Positions 42,130 to 52,058 of a stretch of 64,000 bases of DNA are shown piece after piece. Below the pieces are notes generated by a model. It was not told the origin of the DNA. It did not search any database and was given only the letters and a program-made list of their open reading frames with translations. Position 1 is the stretch's first letter, and every line of letters begins with the position of its first letter. This DNA comes from Streptomyces sp. NL15-2K. Lineage in GTDB: Bacteria; Actinomycetota; Actinomycetes; Streptomycetales; Streptomycetaceae. A program made the position numbers and the translations under genes. Location of the stretch: the NCBI RefSeq assembly GCF_030551255.1, contig NZ_CP130630.1, positions 12,151,001 through 12,215,000 on the forward strand, read 5' to 3'.

Positions 42130-43758
42130 GTCCCAAGGCGCCAACGGGCGCCGCCCGAGATGATGTCTCGCATGGGAACGGCATACAGGACACTCCGCGC
42201 GGCCGTCGGCCGGCGTCGAGGCTGCGGCCAGACCGATTCCAACGCCGCTTTGACCGTGCGGTATCCGACACCGTGTTCGCGCATCAAGGCGCGGTACGAC
42301 ATCCTCGCCCAGGCAGCACGGCGGATCGCCGCGTAAGTTCGACGCTTGGGCTTCGGTGGCGGTGGCCGCTTCGATCCATGCCGGCAGTTGGTCGCCTTGC
42401 GGGTGGGTGAGCATGTGGGGGAGGAGCGCACGTGCTCGGCGAGTACGGTCAGTTCGGGACAGGCGGCCAGGACGGCCTTGAACTGGAGCCGGTCGCCCTC
42501 GGCCAGGGCGTTGGGGTGGGTGAGGATCCACTGGGTGACGGCGCGGGCCGATGGCGGCCGGGGCACGCGCCGGCGGCTGACCGGCCGACCCCACAGTCTC
42601 CAGGCATTCGTGCAGCCTTCCCGCCACCGCTGGTCGAGGTAAGGCTTGTAGGCGTCGAGTTTGGTCGCGCGGCTCTGCCACTGCCCGGTGAACAGTTCCT
42701 CCGCGGTGGCGGCGCGGGAGAAACGCAAGATGGTGTTGAGGGTCATGTCGAGTTGCCGGGCGACGGACCGCTTGCTGTGACCGGCCGCCAGGAGCGTGTG
42801 GATTGCGGCGTGCTTGCCGCGGGTGCGTTCGGCGAAGCGGTGGCCCGTCGGCCACGGCGATGACGCAGTCGGCTCCGCCTCCGCCTGCGGTTCGTCGGGC
42901 GGTGTCGGGATAGGGCGCAGGCAGCCGCGGTGCCGGTAGACGCACTTCTCGGCGGCTTCTCCCAGGTTGGCCAGAGGTGCCACTGATCGGCGATCTGGAG
43001 GGCCTGTGGGGCGCCTCGGGTGGCACCTTCGGCATAGAAGGGGGCGCGGTCTCGGCAGACGATCTCGATGCCGGGCCGCTCGGCGAGCCAGGCCGCCAGC
43101 GTGTCTGCTTCACGGTCGGGCAGGAGGTCGATCGGAGGACGCGTCTCGACATCGACGAGCACAGTGCTGGAGATACGGCCTCTGAGCTGAGCGAATTCGT
43201 CCACGCCGACCACGCGGGGCATGTCGATGGGCGGGCCCGGCAACGAGGTGATCAGCCTCAGCAGGATGTTCCGGCTGACCGGTACCCCAAAGACTTCCGT
43301 CATCCGGGCGCGGGCCCGGCCCGCGAGCGCAAGACCGACCGAGACCAACGTCGATCGCAGTCGCTCGGTCCGTCGGCCGAACCGGCGGGTGAGCCCGGGC
43401 ACCTGCTCGGCGAACGTCTTACGCGGACAGGAGCGCTCCGGCAGACGAAACCGACGCACCCGTAACGACACCACAACCAACTTGCCAACCGCTGGCGGAT
43501 CACGAGGAAACCTCAGGACTAGCCATGTATTCGACCTGACCAGCACCCGCATCCAGGGCAGGCCACCCCGCTGGCAGTGGTCCGGGCCTCGACCCGGACG
43601 ACCGTGTCGGTCACCTCGATCGACTCCACGCTCACGCCCTCCACCGAGGAGAACAACAGCTCATCCAGCTGCGGCCGTACTTCGTTCACGGCGCAGCACT
43701 GTCGACCACACCGCATTCCGGGCGGGCGATTTTCGGGTGACCTCAACCGCCACCACAC
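42130..43758 (-). pseudogene. ISL3 family transposase wreck, joined to an IstA-like helix-turn-helix fragment
   Basis: Read on the minus strand: the ISL3 zinc-finger start ([19 protein letters not shown], then [13 protein letters not shown]) lies near 43670-43520 and is frameshifted into the next part. From 43500 to 42980 come [20 protein letters not shown], the core [15 protein letters not shown], and [20 protein letters not shown] plus QIADQWHLW. After another frameshift at about 42975, [17 protein letters not shown] and [19 protein letters not shown] continue. The expected C-terminal third is missing. Instead, by about 42340 the frame reads RTYAAIRRAAWARMSYRALM REHGVGYRTVKAALESVWPQ, a helix-turn-helix of IstA/IS481-type transposases. 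Two unrelated transposase fragments have thus been joined. Confidence 0.75.
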
Positions 43759-43956
43759 GAAGATCGACAGTCACGTCGCGTACGCGACCCCCAGAAGTGG
43801 ACCAGAGCGTGGGAGCTGATACCACTTGTCGCTCAGAGCGGGGAACGCAAGGTTTGCCGGAGGGCGATGTTGCCGAGTTCTGGCACCAACAAGGGCCTTG
43901 CGGTGGGAGTCTGGGGTTCCTCTGCGGCCCGAGGCGTCCGGTCCCGTTCGTCAGCC

Positions 43957-44594
43957 CTACGGCATGACGCCAGTGGAGCACGGCCCGATCGCCGTTACCG
44001 TCTTTCCCGCCGCATGGACGTCTTGCACGTCGCCTGACAGATCCTGCACCAGGCGCCAGCCGAACCCGCCTGGTTTGCTGGCGTCCCAGGGCAGGCCGTG
44101 GCAGGGCAGGTCCGTGGCGGGGTCGTGCTGGCGTCTTGCACCTCCACCGTCACCGTCCCCGGCCGGGCTGGCTAGGGCGACTTCTTCCGGCCCCACCGAG
44201 GCGATTCCAGCAGGCCCCGAAATGTGAAGCCCGCTCCGAGGCGACCTGCATCGGCCCCGCCCGTGACCGGCTCGGAGGGCCAAGTAGGACTGTTTTCAAG
44301 CCGTCTTCGCTGGCGGCGATCTTCACAGATTGGGGCCGATTCGAGGCGCCTCGGTGGTCCCAAAACGCGTCGCCATAGCCAGCCGGGCTTCCAGCCGGAA
44401 CCCGGTCACCCGCCGGCATGCTGCACCGCGTTGGTGAACAGCTCCGGCACCACGAGCAGAACTGCGGCCACCTCGTTCCCGCCCTTCGGCGCGGCCACCA
44501 GCATGAAGCCACGGGCCACATTTCTGGCCTGCTCCGCCGTCCGCACGCTGCCTTCATCGACAGGCTCGTGGCCCTCCGTGGGTGAATGCACCAT
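43957..44594 (-). pseudogene. Decayed RsbW-like (HATPase_c_2) anti-sigma factor, copy 2
   Basis: The N-terminal part, from about 44594, reads VRTAEQARNVARGFMLVAAP and VLLVVPELFTNAVQHAGG, with a good N-box. A frameshift then follows (the next strand, VTGFRLEARLAM, is in another frame). The G2-like end, GGFGWRLVQDLSGDVQDVHA AGKTVTAI, appears near 44060-43975 in a third frame. All parts of an RsbW-type ATPase are recognisable but cannot be translated together. It lies upstream of the kinase locus and is paralogous to the relic at 40405. Confidence 0.7.
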
Positions 44595-44766
44595 TTCGAT
44601 CTCCGGAGCTCGGCGCTCGGCGCTCGAACACCATCCGCCTGCCCGGGAAAGACCGGATCACCCCTGGGAGTCAGCCACTGGCCGATATTGGCAGGCCACT
44701 CACGCCGCGATTCGCCAAGCGCGGCATGGCCAAGCCAAGGCCACCGCTGTCACGAGGGCATGCCGT

Positions 44767-46167
44767 TCAGATGGCTGCTTCCAGCGCCTCCCTGAAGGAC
44801 TCCGCGGTCGTGGTCACGATGCGCGGGCTGTCGATCAGCGCCTCGTCGATCACGTCGGCGAGGCGGCGCGGGATCGACGGGTCGCGGTCTCTGATCGGCA
44901 CAGCCGCATCCCGGAGCAGCACCATGATGGGGTCCACATTCGGCGGGAAGGTACGCGGTGTGGTCCCGGTCAGCATGCGGTACAGGGTCGCCGCCGTGGC
45001 CCAGACATCGACCTCCGGCTTGGCGTATTTGTAGTCCACGACCTGTGTGCGCGGCATATACGCCACTGTGCCCGCCACCGCCCCGGTGCGGGTGAGCCCC
45101 GACAAGCCGGCCTGGTCGAACGCCTTGGCCAGACCGAAGTCACTGATCTTTACGGCCGGGGGCGTACCGGATGCGCTGGATACGCCGCCCGCGCCGGACG
45201 CGCCGAGTGCCGTGAAGAGGATGTTCGACGGCTTGATGTCCCGGTGCACCAGGCCATGGCGGGTGTGGGCGTGGTCGAGCCCGTCGAGCACCTGGGCCGC
45301 GATCGCGACGGCCTCTGCTGGTGGCAGCGTGCCGCCCCGCGCGGTCAGCAGTTCCGACAGGGTGCCGTACGCGCAGAACTCGCAGGCCAGGTAGAACGTG
45401 GCGCCCTGCGAGCCGCTGTCGTGGTAGCCCACGATGCCGGGATGCCGCAGACCGCGGACGCTCTCGATCTCCCGCAGGAAGGCGTTCCTGGCACGGTGAC
45501 CGACCGCCACCTCGGCCAGCAGCACCTTCAGCGCCACGAGCTCGCCGGTGTCCAGGTGCCGGGCGAGATGGACGACGCCCTGCCCGCCCCGGCCCAGCTC
45601 GCGCACCACCTCGTAGCGGTCCATGTCCGCCGCCCGGGACAGCACGCCCCGCACGAGGGCCTGGGGGTCCTTCCGGCATGCGCCGCAGATGATGTCGCCC
45701 GAGCGCCCACGGTCGGCGTACTCCGGCACGTCGCGCCCGCAGTGGGCGCAGTACGCCCGGGTCGGATCCAGTGGGGTGGCGCCGGTGGAGATCTCCACCC
45801 GCAGCAGCGTCCTGCCGATGCGCACCTCGTCGCCGTGGGCGAGGTCGCGTTCCGGGAACGCGGTGTGCGCGGCCTGTTGCGGCGTCTGGTCCGGCTGACG
45901 GCGGCCGATCTCCTCGCCGTTGACGAAGGTGCCGTTCAGGCTGCCGAAGTCCCGCACGCGCACGTCGGGCGGGTTGATGTCGAACAGGCAGTGGTGACGT
46001 GAGACGCGCCGGTCGCCGTCCGGCAGCCTGGGCCAGCAGTCGGAGGCCCTGCCGAGCACACAGGTCGTGCGTTCGGTGAAGGGGAACGTCCGTCCCGCGG
46101 ACGGGCCTTTCAGCACCGACAGGGTGACGGACAACGAGTCCGCGGCGGGCTCCCGGTCCTCGCTCAC
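44767..46167 (-). CDS. FHA-domain Ser/Thr protein kinase
   Basis: A 466-residue kinase with an unusual order. An N-terminal FHA domain (residues about 15-125; LGRASDC, RRVSRHHCLFD, DFGSLNGTFVNGEEIG) binds phosphothreonine peptides. A short zinc ribbon follows (CAHCGRDVP with CGACRKD, about 140-165), then a kinase domain from about 183. The kinase has a Gly-rich loop ELGRGGQGVVHLA, Lys in VALKVLL, catalytic loop HRDIKPSNI and DFGLAKAF. The GTG at 46167 overlaps the upstream gene's stop as GTGA. No transmembrane segment is present, so it is cytosolic. The FHA domain may recognise the phosphorylated upstream kinase, making a two-kinase relay (inference). Confidence 0.92.
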   Translation of the reverse strand: MSEDREPAADSLSVTLSVLKGPSAGRTFPFTERTTCVLGRASDCWPRLPDGDRRVSRHHCLFDINPPDVRVRDFGSLNGTFVNGEEIGRRQPDQTPQQAAHTAFPERDLAHGDEVRIGRTLLRVEISTGATPLDPTRAYCAHCGRDVPEYADRGRSGDIICGACRKDPQALVRGVLSRAADMDRYEVVRELGRGGQGVVHLARHLDTGELVALKVLLAEVAVGHRARNAFLREIESVRGLRHPGIVGYHDSGSQGATFYLACEFCAYGTLSELLTARGGTLPPAEAVAIAAQVLDGLDHAHTRHGLVHRDIKPSNILFTALGASGAGGVSSASGTPPAVKISDFGLAKAFDQAGLSGLTRTGAVAGTVAYMPRTQVVDYKYAKPEVDVWATAATLYRMLTGTTPRTFPPNVDPIMVLLRDAAVPIRDRDPSIPRRLADVIDEALIDSPRIVTTTAESFREALEAAI

Positions 46168-49100
46168 TCCGTCGCCTCCCCGGGAAAGGCGTACTCCCAG
46201 TCGAGTTCCCAGACATGGGTGACGTGCCAGTCGTCGATCGAGGTGACGAAGCGATCGTCACCGCAGATCCCGAGCCACCTGATGCCCGCCCGGTGGCCTT
46301 CCAGGTTGCCCAGGCAGGCGCCGGTGCGAAGATCCCACACCCGTATCAGTCCGTCGCCCCCGCCGGTGACGGCGAAGCGGTCGTCGGCGCTGAGCACGAC
46401 CCTGCGGCTCGGCGGGAGCACCGCTTTCCTGACGGTGTGCCGGCACTCGCCCATGACGAGGTCCCAGATGCGCATTGTCCCGTTCATGCTGACGCAGACA
46501 CCCGTGCGGCCGTCCGCGGAGACGGCCACGTCGATGGCGTAACGCTCGTGGCCGGCGAGTGCATGGCGGCACTCCCCGGTCGACGTGTCCCACACCTTCA
46601 CCGTGCCGTCCTGGTGGCTGGAGAGCAGTACGTTCCCGGCGCGGCTCAGGGCGTAACGGTCAGGGCCCCACTCGGGGCTTTGCAGCACATGGCGGCATGT
46701 CCCGGTCTGCACGTCCCAGATGCGTGGCACGCGCTCGTATCCCCAGGAGAAGGCCAGGCGCCCGTCGGCGCTCATCTGCATGCCGAAGACCGGGTCGGAG
46801 TCGGTGTGACCGACGAGTTCCCCCCGGCCCGCGCCGGTCACCAGGTCCCACACGCGGATGCCCTCGTCGTGTGCGGTGAGCCCGACCCTGCCGTCCCCGC
46901 TCACCGCCACCTGGCCGACCCGGTCCGTGTCGGCGCGCAGCACATGCACGCACCGTTCCCGCTCGACGTCCCAGACCTGCGCGGTGCCGTCCCGGCCGCC
47001 TGCCGACAGGGCGATGCGGCCGTCGTCGCTGAGGACGAAAGTGCCGTTCCCGCCGCCGGCAGCATCCAGCAGGTGGCGCTGCCTGCCCTCCCTCAGATCC
47101 CCTACCTGGATATTCGGATCCCACAGCTTGCCGCCGCCATCGTCAGTACCGCGGCTCAGCACCAGTGGTGCCCTCCGGGCCGCCAGACGGGGCTCGCGGC
47201 CCAGGACGAGCGGGGTGTCGCGCAGCCACGCCCCGGACAGCGTGATGCGCTGCCCGATCCGCGGCGCCACGTCGTACCAGCGGTCGAGCAGTGGGCGGTG
47301 CCGCCGGTAGCCGGGTACGGCCCGGGCCCGGCGGATCTCCTGGGCCGCGGCGCTCAGGCGGCCCTGGGCGATCAGCTCGGTCGCGCGGTCCAGTGTGCCG
47401 CGCACCACGCTGCTCTCCCGGAGCCGGTCGGTGGCCGCGCGCGGGCGCGGGTAGCTCCATGCGGCGGCCGGCCCGGCTCCTGTCCATCCCCGTACGGTGA
47501 GGGTGCCGACGTAGGCGCCCACCAGCACGGTCCTGCCGTCGGCGCCGAGCGCCACCGCCGTGGGCTGTCCCTCTCCAAGCCAGATGCGCAGGCACCGTCC
47601 TGTGGTGGTCTCCCACAGCTCCATGGCCGGGTCCTGGGCGAAGAGCGCGTGGCTTCCGTCGGCGCTCACGGCGAAGATCTGCGACGGCGGTCCGGGACGG
47701 GTGATGATGCGGCGCCGCCGAGTTGCGACGTCCCGGACATGTACGAAGCCTTCGGGTTTCCCGAGCGGCCACTCCCCGCTGACGACGGTCCGGCCGTCGG
47801 CACTGAGGACGGCGGAGGAGAGGTCTGCGTCGATGGCGCCCAGCAACTCGCCGGTGCGCGGCTCCCAGCACGGTGACGAGCCCACTGCCTGGAACACGAA
47901 CGCGAGGCGCCCGTCCGCGCTGAGCGCCACGCTGCGGGCCTGTGGACCTGCGGGTCGCGCCCCGGCATCACCCGGTCGACCCCAGGGGTCCGCCGCCAGT
48001 GTACGCAGGTACCTGCCGGTGCCGGCGTCCCACACACGGACACCTCCGGCGCCATGTGCCGTCAGGGCGAGCCGGCCGTCCACGCTCATCGCGACCCCGA
48101 ATGCCCGGTCCATGCCGCTTCCGTCGGCGTGGGTGAGGGTGTGGCCGAGTTGGCCGGTGCGCAGGTCCCAGATCTGCGCCGGGCCCTGGTAATCGCTGGT
48201 GACAGCCCGGTGTCCTGCCCCGTCGATCGCCAGGGAGATGACACCGTGCTCGCCGTCCGTCACCTGCACCGCGAGGACGCCACGGCCGGCGACGAGGTCC
48301 CAGACGCGGACCGTGCCGTCCGAGGAGGCGGAAACGCCCCGCTGCCCGTCCTGGCTCAGCGCGACGGCGTTCACGCTGCCGCTGTGTCCGGTCAGGACCC
48401 GGGGCGGCGCGGGCCGGGGGGCACTCTCAGCCCGGTCGAGTGCGGCGGTGATCTCATCGGAGTCGTCGGAGTCGGCGGAGTCGCCAGGTCGGCGTCCGGC
48501 AGCGGCCTCCCGCAGTGCCTGACGCGCGGACTCGGTGTCGCCTCGCTCCAGGTGCACCAGGCCCAGCAGGTACGCGCCCGTCGCGTCTTCGGGGTGCGCC
48601 GCACGGACCCGGACCAAGTCGCCGATGAGCTGGGCGTCGGTCTTCTGTCCGGCACGCCACAGATGCAGGCCCCGGTTGTACACCGCGTACGGGTTGTGGG
48701 GATCGGCTTCGACGGCCTGCCGCCACAGCTCTTCCGCAGCCCAGCTGTATCCGAGGTCCAGCATCGACAGGGCCTTGTTGGACAACTCGTCCGCGAGCCC
48801 TGCCGCCGTCTGCGGCTCAGGGCGCGGGTAGGGCTCCCCGCACGCCTCGGCGTAGACGGCGGCCACCTCGCCGGCCAGCTCGCCCATGTCGCGGGGCCGT
48901 ACGGCCGGGTCATGGGCGAAGCAGCGGCCCAGCAGCGCTGCAAGACCGTCCGGCATGGCGGCTCTGCGGTCGGACGCCCGGTCTTCGAGGTACGCCGCGA
49001 ACGCCTCCGCGCCGGTCTGCCCGTACCGGGACGGCGGGCGCCCCACGAACATCTCCAGCACGGTCAGCGCCCACGACCAGGTGTCGGTCGCCCGCGTGAG

Positions 49101-49766
49101 ATGGGTTCTCGGCCGCCCGGAGTCCGCTGTCCAGACGGCCGCCTCGGCCTGCTCCGGCGAGCAGTACGCCGGGGTCATGCCGCCGAACCCGGCCAGCACG
49201 CTGGCACCCGGCGGGACTGATGTGCTCTCCCCGGCGGCGGCACGGGCCCTGGCCAGACCGAAGTCCGTCACCTTCGCCGTGCCCTCGCCGTCGAGCAGCA
49301 CGTTGGCGGGCTTGACGTCCTGGTGCACGAGGCCGTGCTGGTGGGCGTGTTGCAGTCCCCACGCGGTCTGGACGGCGATGTCGAGGATGCGGCGCAGCGC
49401 TTCCCGGCCACCGCCCGCGTAGAGATGCCCTTCCCGAACGGCCTCAGCGAGGCTGCCCCCGTCCAGCCATTCGGCGAACACCCTGGGCACGCCCCCCAGC
49501 CTGCGCACATACACACAGTTCGCCGTGTGCGGATGCTCCCCCAACCCCACCCACGTCGCGGCCTCGGCCTCGAAATCACGCAGCCCCCTCTCGGTGGCGA
49601 CCAGTTCGGGCCGGGGCGCCTTCACCGCAAGTTCCACGTTCCACCCACGGTGCAGCACCCGGTGGACAAGACCCATCCCCCCGCTGCGGATCACATCCCG
49701 GACCTCGTACAGACCGAGGATCACCTCACCCGGCCGCCACACAGCCGGCACCTGACCATCCACCAC
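46164..49766 (-). CDS. Ser/Thr protein kinase with TPR and WD40 repeats
   Basis: A 1200-residue protein. The kinase domain (about 20-290) has VIRSGGMGLVHRV as glycine loop, Lys in LAVKAPRP, a catalytic loop VHQDVKPANV with Gln in place of the usual Arg of HRD, and DFGLARA. Activation-segment phosphorylation may therefore not be needed. TPR-like helices follow (about 320-440; WRQAVEADPHNPYAVYNRGL). At least 12 WD40-type repeats lie in two blocks, about 455-770 and 925-1190 (e.g. LTGHSGSVNAVALSQDGQRG, DGTVRVWDL), separated by a helical linker. This gives two propellers for protein binding. It is translationally coupled to the FHA kinase downstream. IS1182 lies 34 bp upstream of the start and may have replaced its promoter. 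Confidence 0.9.
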   Translation of the reverse strand: MVDGQVPAVWRPGEVILGLYEVRDVIRSGGMGLVHRVLHRGWNVELAVKAPRPELVATERGLRDFEAEAATWVGLGEHPHTANCVYVRRLGGVPRVFAEWLDGGSLAEAVREGHLYAGGGREALRRILDIAVQTAWGLQHAHQHGLVHQDVKPANVLLDGEGTAKVTDFGLARARAAAGESTSVPPGASVLAGFGGMTPAYCSPEQAEAAVWTADSGRPRTHLTRATDTWSWALTVLEMFVGRPPSRYGQTGAEAFAAYLEDRASDRRAAMPDGLAALLGRCFAHDPAVRPRDMGELAGEVAAVYAEACGEPYPRPEPQTAAGLADELSNKALSMLDLGYSWAAEELWRQAVEADPHNPYAVYNRGLHLWRAGQKTDAQLIGDLVRVRAAHPEDATGAYLLGLVHLERGDTESARQALREAAAGRRPGDSADSDDSDEITAALDRAESAPRPAPPRVLTGHSGSVNAVALSQDGQRGVSASSDGTVRVWDLVAGRGVLAVQVTDGEHGVISLAIDGAGHRAVTSDYQGPAQIWDLRTGQLGHTLTHADGSGMDRAFGVAMSVDGRLALTAHGAGGVRVWDAGTGRYLRTLAADPWGRPGDAGARPAGPQARSVALSADGRLAFVFQAVGSSPCWEPRTGELLGAIDADLSSAVLSADGRTVVSGEWPLGKPEGFVHVRDVATRRRRIITRPGPPSQIFAVSADGSHALFAQDPAMELWETTTGRCLRIWLGEGQPTAVALGADGRTVLVGAYVGTLTVRGWTGAGPAAAWSYPRPRAATDRLRESSVVRGTLDRATELIAQGRLSAAAQEIRRARAVPGYRRHRPLLDRWYDVAPRIGQRITLSGAWLRDTPLVLGREPRLAARRAPLVLSRGTDDGGGKLWDPNIQVGDLREGRQRHLLDAAGGGNGTFVLSDDGRIALSAGGRDGTAQVWDVERERCVHVLRADTDRVGQVAVSGDGRVGLTAHDEGIRVWDLVTGAGRGELVGHTDSDPVFGMQMSADGRLAFSWGYERVPRIWDVQTGTCRHVLQSPEWGPDRYALSRAGNVLLSSHQDGTVKVWDTSTGECRHALAGHERYAIDVAVSADGRTGVCVSMNGTMRIWDLVMGECRHTVRKAVLPPSRRVVLSADDRFAVTGGGDGLIRVWDLRTGACLGNLEGHRAGIRWLGICGDDRFVTSIDDWHVTHVWELDWEYAFPGEATE

Positions 49767-49799
49767 CTGCCGCTCCCCTCCCAGCCGACCACACGAACA

Positions 49800-51508
49800 C
49801 TAGAAGATCACTGAAAATGTTGCGGGTTCTGGCCCCGGCCCGGTAGGGCCGGGGTCAGTCTTGTAGGCATGCAGGGGGAATGGGCCGGGGAGATGGTCGG
49901 GCCGGATGTGTGGGAGACCTGCCGGGAGTTGATCCCGGCCGGGAGCGTATTTGCGTTTCTGGCCGAGCACCGGGAGGCACTGTTCCCGCCGTCGATGTTC
50001 GCGGACATGTACCCGTCGTCCAACGGCCGTCCGAGTCTGCCGCCGCAGGTCCTGGCCGCCACCGTGGTGCTGCAGAGCCTGCAGGGGCTGTCGGACTTCG
50101 AGACGGTCCAGGAACTGCGGTGTGATCTGCGGTGGAAAGCGGCCTGTGGGCTGGGCTTGTACGACATGGCGTTCGATCCGTCGCTGCTGACGTACTTCAG
50201 GCGCCGGCTGCGCCACTCGGCCGAGCCGATGCGGATTTTCACCAAGGTCAAGGAGGTCGTGGCCGCGACCGGGGTGCTCAAGGGCAAGCAGCGGCGTGCT
50301 GTGGACTCCACCGTCCTCGATGACGCGGTGGCCACCCAGGACACCGTCACCCAGATCGTCTCCGCGATCCGCCGGGTGATCCGTGATGTCCCTGGAGCCC
50401 AGGAGGCCGCCGCGGAGCACTGCCGCGCGCACGACTACACCGACCCGGGCAAACCGAAGATCGCCTGGAACGACGAGCAGGCGCGCGCTGCGCTGGTGGA
50501 TGCGCTGGTCACCGACGCCCTCAACCTGCTCGGGCGCCTGCCCGATCGTGAGCTGGGCGAGAAGGCCGCGAACGCGATGGGCCTGCTGGCCCTGGTCGCC
50601 GGGCAGGATGTGGAACCGGCCGAGGACTCCGACGGACGCGATGGCCGCTGGCGCATCGCCCGGCGCACCGCGCCCGACCGGACGGTGTCCACCGTCGATC
50701 CCGACGCCCGGCACATCCACAAAAACCGCACCCGCCACCAGGACGGATTCAAAGGACACGTCTCCTTCGAGCCGGAGAGCGGGCTGTTCACCGCCGTCGC
50801 TGTCACCGGCGGCTATGGTCCCGGCAACCACGAAGCGGCCGTTGCCCGTGATCTGCTGGACGGGGAGGACGGCGAGTTAACCGTGCTCGGCGACTCCGCC
50901 TACGGCACCGGCGAGCTGCGCGAACAGTTGCAGGCCGCGGGCCACACCCTGGTCATCAAGCCACCGCCGCTGCGGCAGGTGATCCCCGACGGCTTCACCA
51001 TCGACGACTTCCGCATCGACCCAGCCGCCGGCACCGCGACCTGCCCAGCCGGACGAACCGCCAACCTCGGCCAGATCAAAGCCGACGGGGCCCGCACCGC
51101 CCAGTTCAAACGCCTCTGCGTCGGCTGCCCCCTGCGCGAGCGCTGCACCACATCCAAGACCGGACGCACCCTCAACATCCACCCCCAGCATGAACTGCTG
51201 ACCGCCGCCCGCCGAGACGCCGCCGACCCGGCCTGGCAGGCCGAATACCGCAGATGGCGGCCCCCGGTCGAACGCGCCATCGCCTGGCTGGTCGCCAAGG
51301 GCAACCGACGCGTCCCGCACCGCGGCGTCATCGCCAACAACCTCTGGCTGCACCACCGCGCCGCCGCCCTCAACCTCCGCCGACTGATCAACCTCGGACT
51401 CACCCGGACCGGCACCACCTGGCACCTCACCCCGGCCACCACATAGCGAAAAGGGCCGCCCGGCCCACGGCCGGACAGCCCTCAACAAGATTTTCAGTGA
51501 TCTTCTAG
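49800..51508 (+). mobile_element. IS1182 family insertion sequence
   Basis: Perfect 19-bp inverted repeats, CTAGAAGATCACTGAAAAT at 49800-49818 and its complement at 51490-51508, bound one transposase gene. The outermost CTAG on both sides may be a 4-bp target duplication or part of the repeat. The left end is 34 bp upstream of the WD40 kinase start. Confidence 0.92.
49869..51446 (+). CDS. IS1182 family transposase
   Basis: A 525-residue DDE transposase. The N-terminal DUF772-type region has FAFLAEHREALFPPSMFADM and RPSLPPQVLAATVVLQSLQG. The first Asp is in RRAVDSTVLDDAV, and a second lies in the beta-strand segment VLGDSAYGTGELREQL, with a terminal Glu in PVERAIAWLV. A Cys cluster (CVGCPLRERCTTSKTGRT) near residue 420 is typical of the family. 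GTG or ATG 49869 gives full length and no frameshift is seen. Probably active. Confidence 0.93.
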   Translation: MQGEWAGEMVGPDVWETCRELIPAGSVFAFLAEHREALFPPSMFADMYPSSNGRPSLPPQVLAATVVLQSLQGLSDFETVQELRCDLRWKAACGLGLYDMAFDPSLLTYFRRRLRHSAEPMRIFTKVKEVVAATGVLKGKQRRAVDSTVLDDAVATQDTVTQIVSAIRRVIRDVPGAQEAAAEHCRAHDYTDPGKPKIAWNDEQARAALVDALVTDALNLLGRLPDRELGEKAANAMGLLALVAGQDVEPAEDSDGRDGRWRIARRTAPDRTVSTVDPDARHIHKNRTRHQDGFKGHVSFEPESGLFTAVAVTGGYGPGNHEAAVARDLLDGEDGELTVLGDSAYGTGELREQLQAAGHTLVIKPPPLRQVIPDGFTIDDFRIDPAAGTATCPAGRTANLGQIKADGARTAQFKRLCVGCPLRERCTTSKTGRTLNIHPQHELLTAARRDAADPAWQAEYRRWRPPVERAIAWLVAKGNRRVPHRGVIANNLWLHHRAAALNLRRLINLGLTRTGTTWHLTPATT

Positions 51509-51938
51509 ATGATCGATTCCAAGGGATCAGCTGCGCACGTCCACCCCGTCACGGTAGGAGTACGACCGCGCCGACCACACCCCAATGAGCACTGTGCATC
51601 GAGTGGTTGCAGGTCATGGGTCTGGCGTGTGCTGTCTTCGGCGTGCTTGTGCTGGTCGTGAGCGGCAGTCTGGGGCGTAGATCGTCTGGCAAGGGTGGGT
51701 TTGCGGTTTCCCGCCCGACGTCGCGGGTTGCGTCCCTACGCTCCGGCGTATGACGGACCCCGAGGTGCTGGAGCGGATCACCGCGCGACTGCGTCACGAA
51801 TCCATCGTCACGCCAGAGAGACCCTAGGCCGTGCCCGCCGACGTGCTGATGCTTGGTCGAAGCCTCAGGGCGATGAGTTTCGCGGTTCACCGCGGTCTGT
51901 CTCTCGACACCCTCGATCAACCGTCCGAGGAGGACATC
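51509..51938 (+). other. Interval with a possible truncated ORF start
   Basis: No complete gene. At 51750-51827 a 25-residue reading (MTDPEVLERITARLRHESIV) has strong protein character and then meets a stop, as if the start of a deleted gene. The segment just before 51939 carries the ribosome site of the next fragment. Confidence 0.3.
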
Positions 51939-52058
51939 ATGACCGTCATCTGCACCGCCGGCATCTTTTCCACCGTCGATGGCTTCGGCGCCGCCCCAAA
52001 GCCCGGCACCTGGGGTGGTTACTGGGACAAGCAAGGACCCGAGTTGGTCGACCACTGA
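51939..52058 (+). pseudogene. N-terminal fragment of a RibD-like (dihydrofolate reductase-fold) protein
   Basis: ATG 51939 follows a strong ribosome site (GAGGAGGACATC) and encodes MTVICTAGIFSTVDGFGAAP, then GTWGGYWDKQGPELVDH. This is the start of the actinobacterial dihydrofolate-reductase-fold family related to the RibD C-terminal domain. Homology stops after 39 residues exactly where the IS3-type end begins, and the IS end's TGA supplies the stop. The remaining ~150 residues are gone, so the gene was cut by insertion followed by deletion. Confidence 0.65.
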
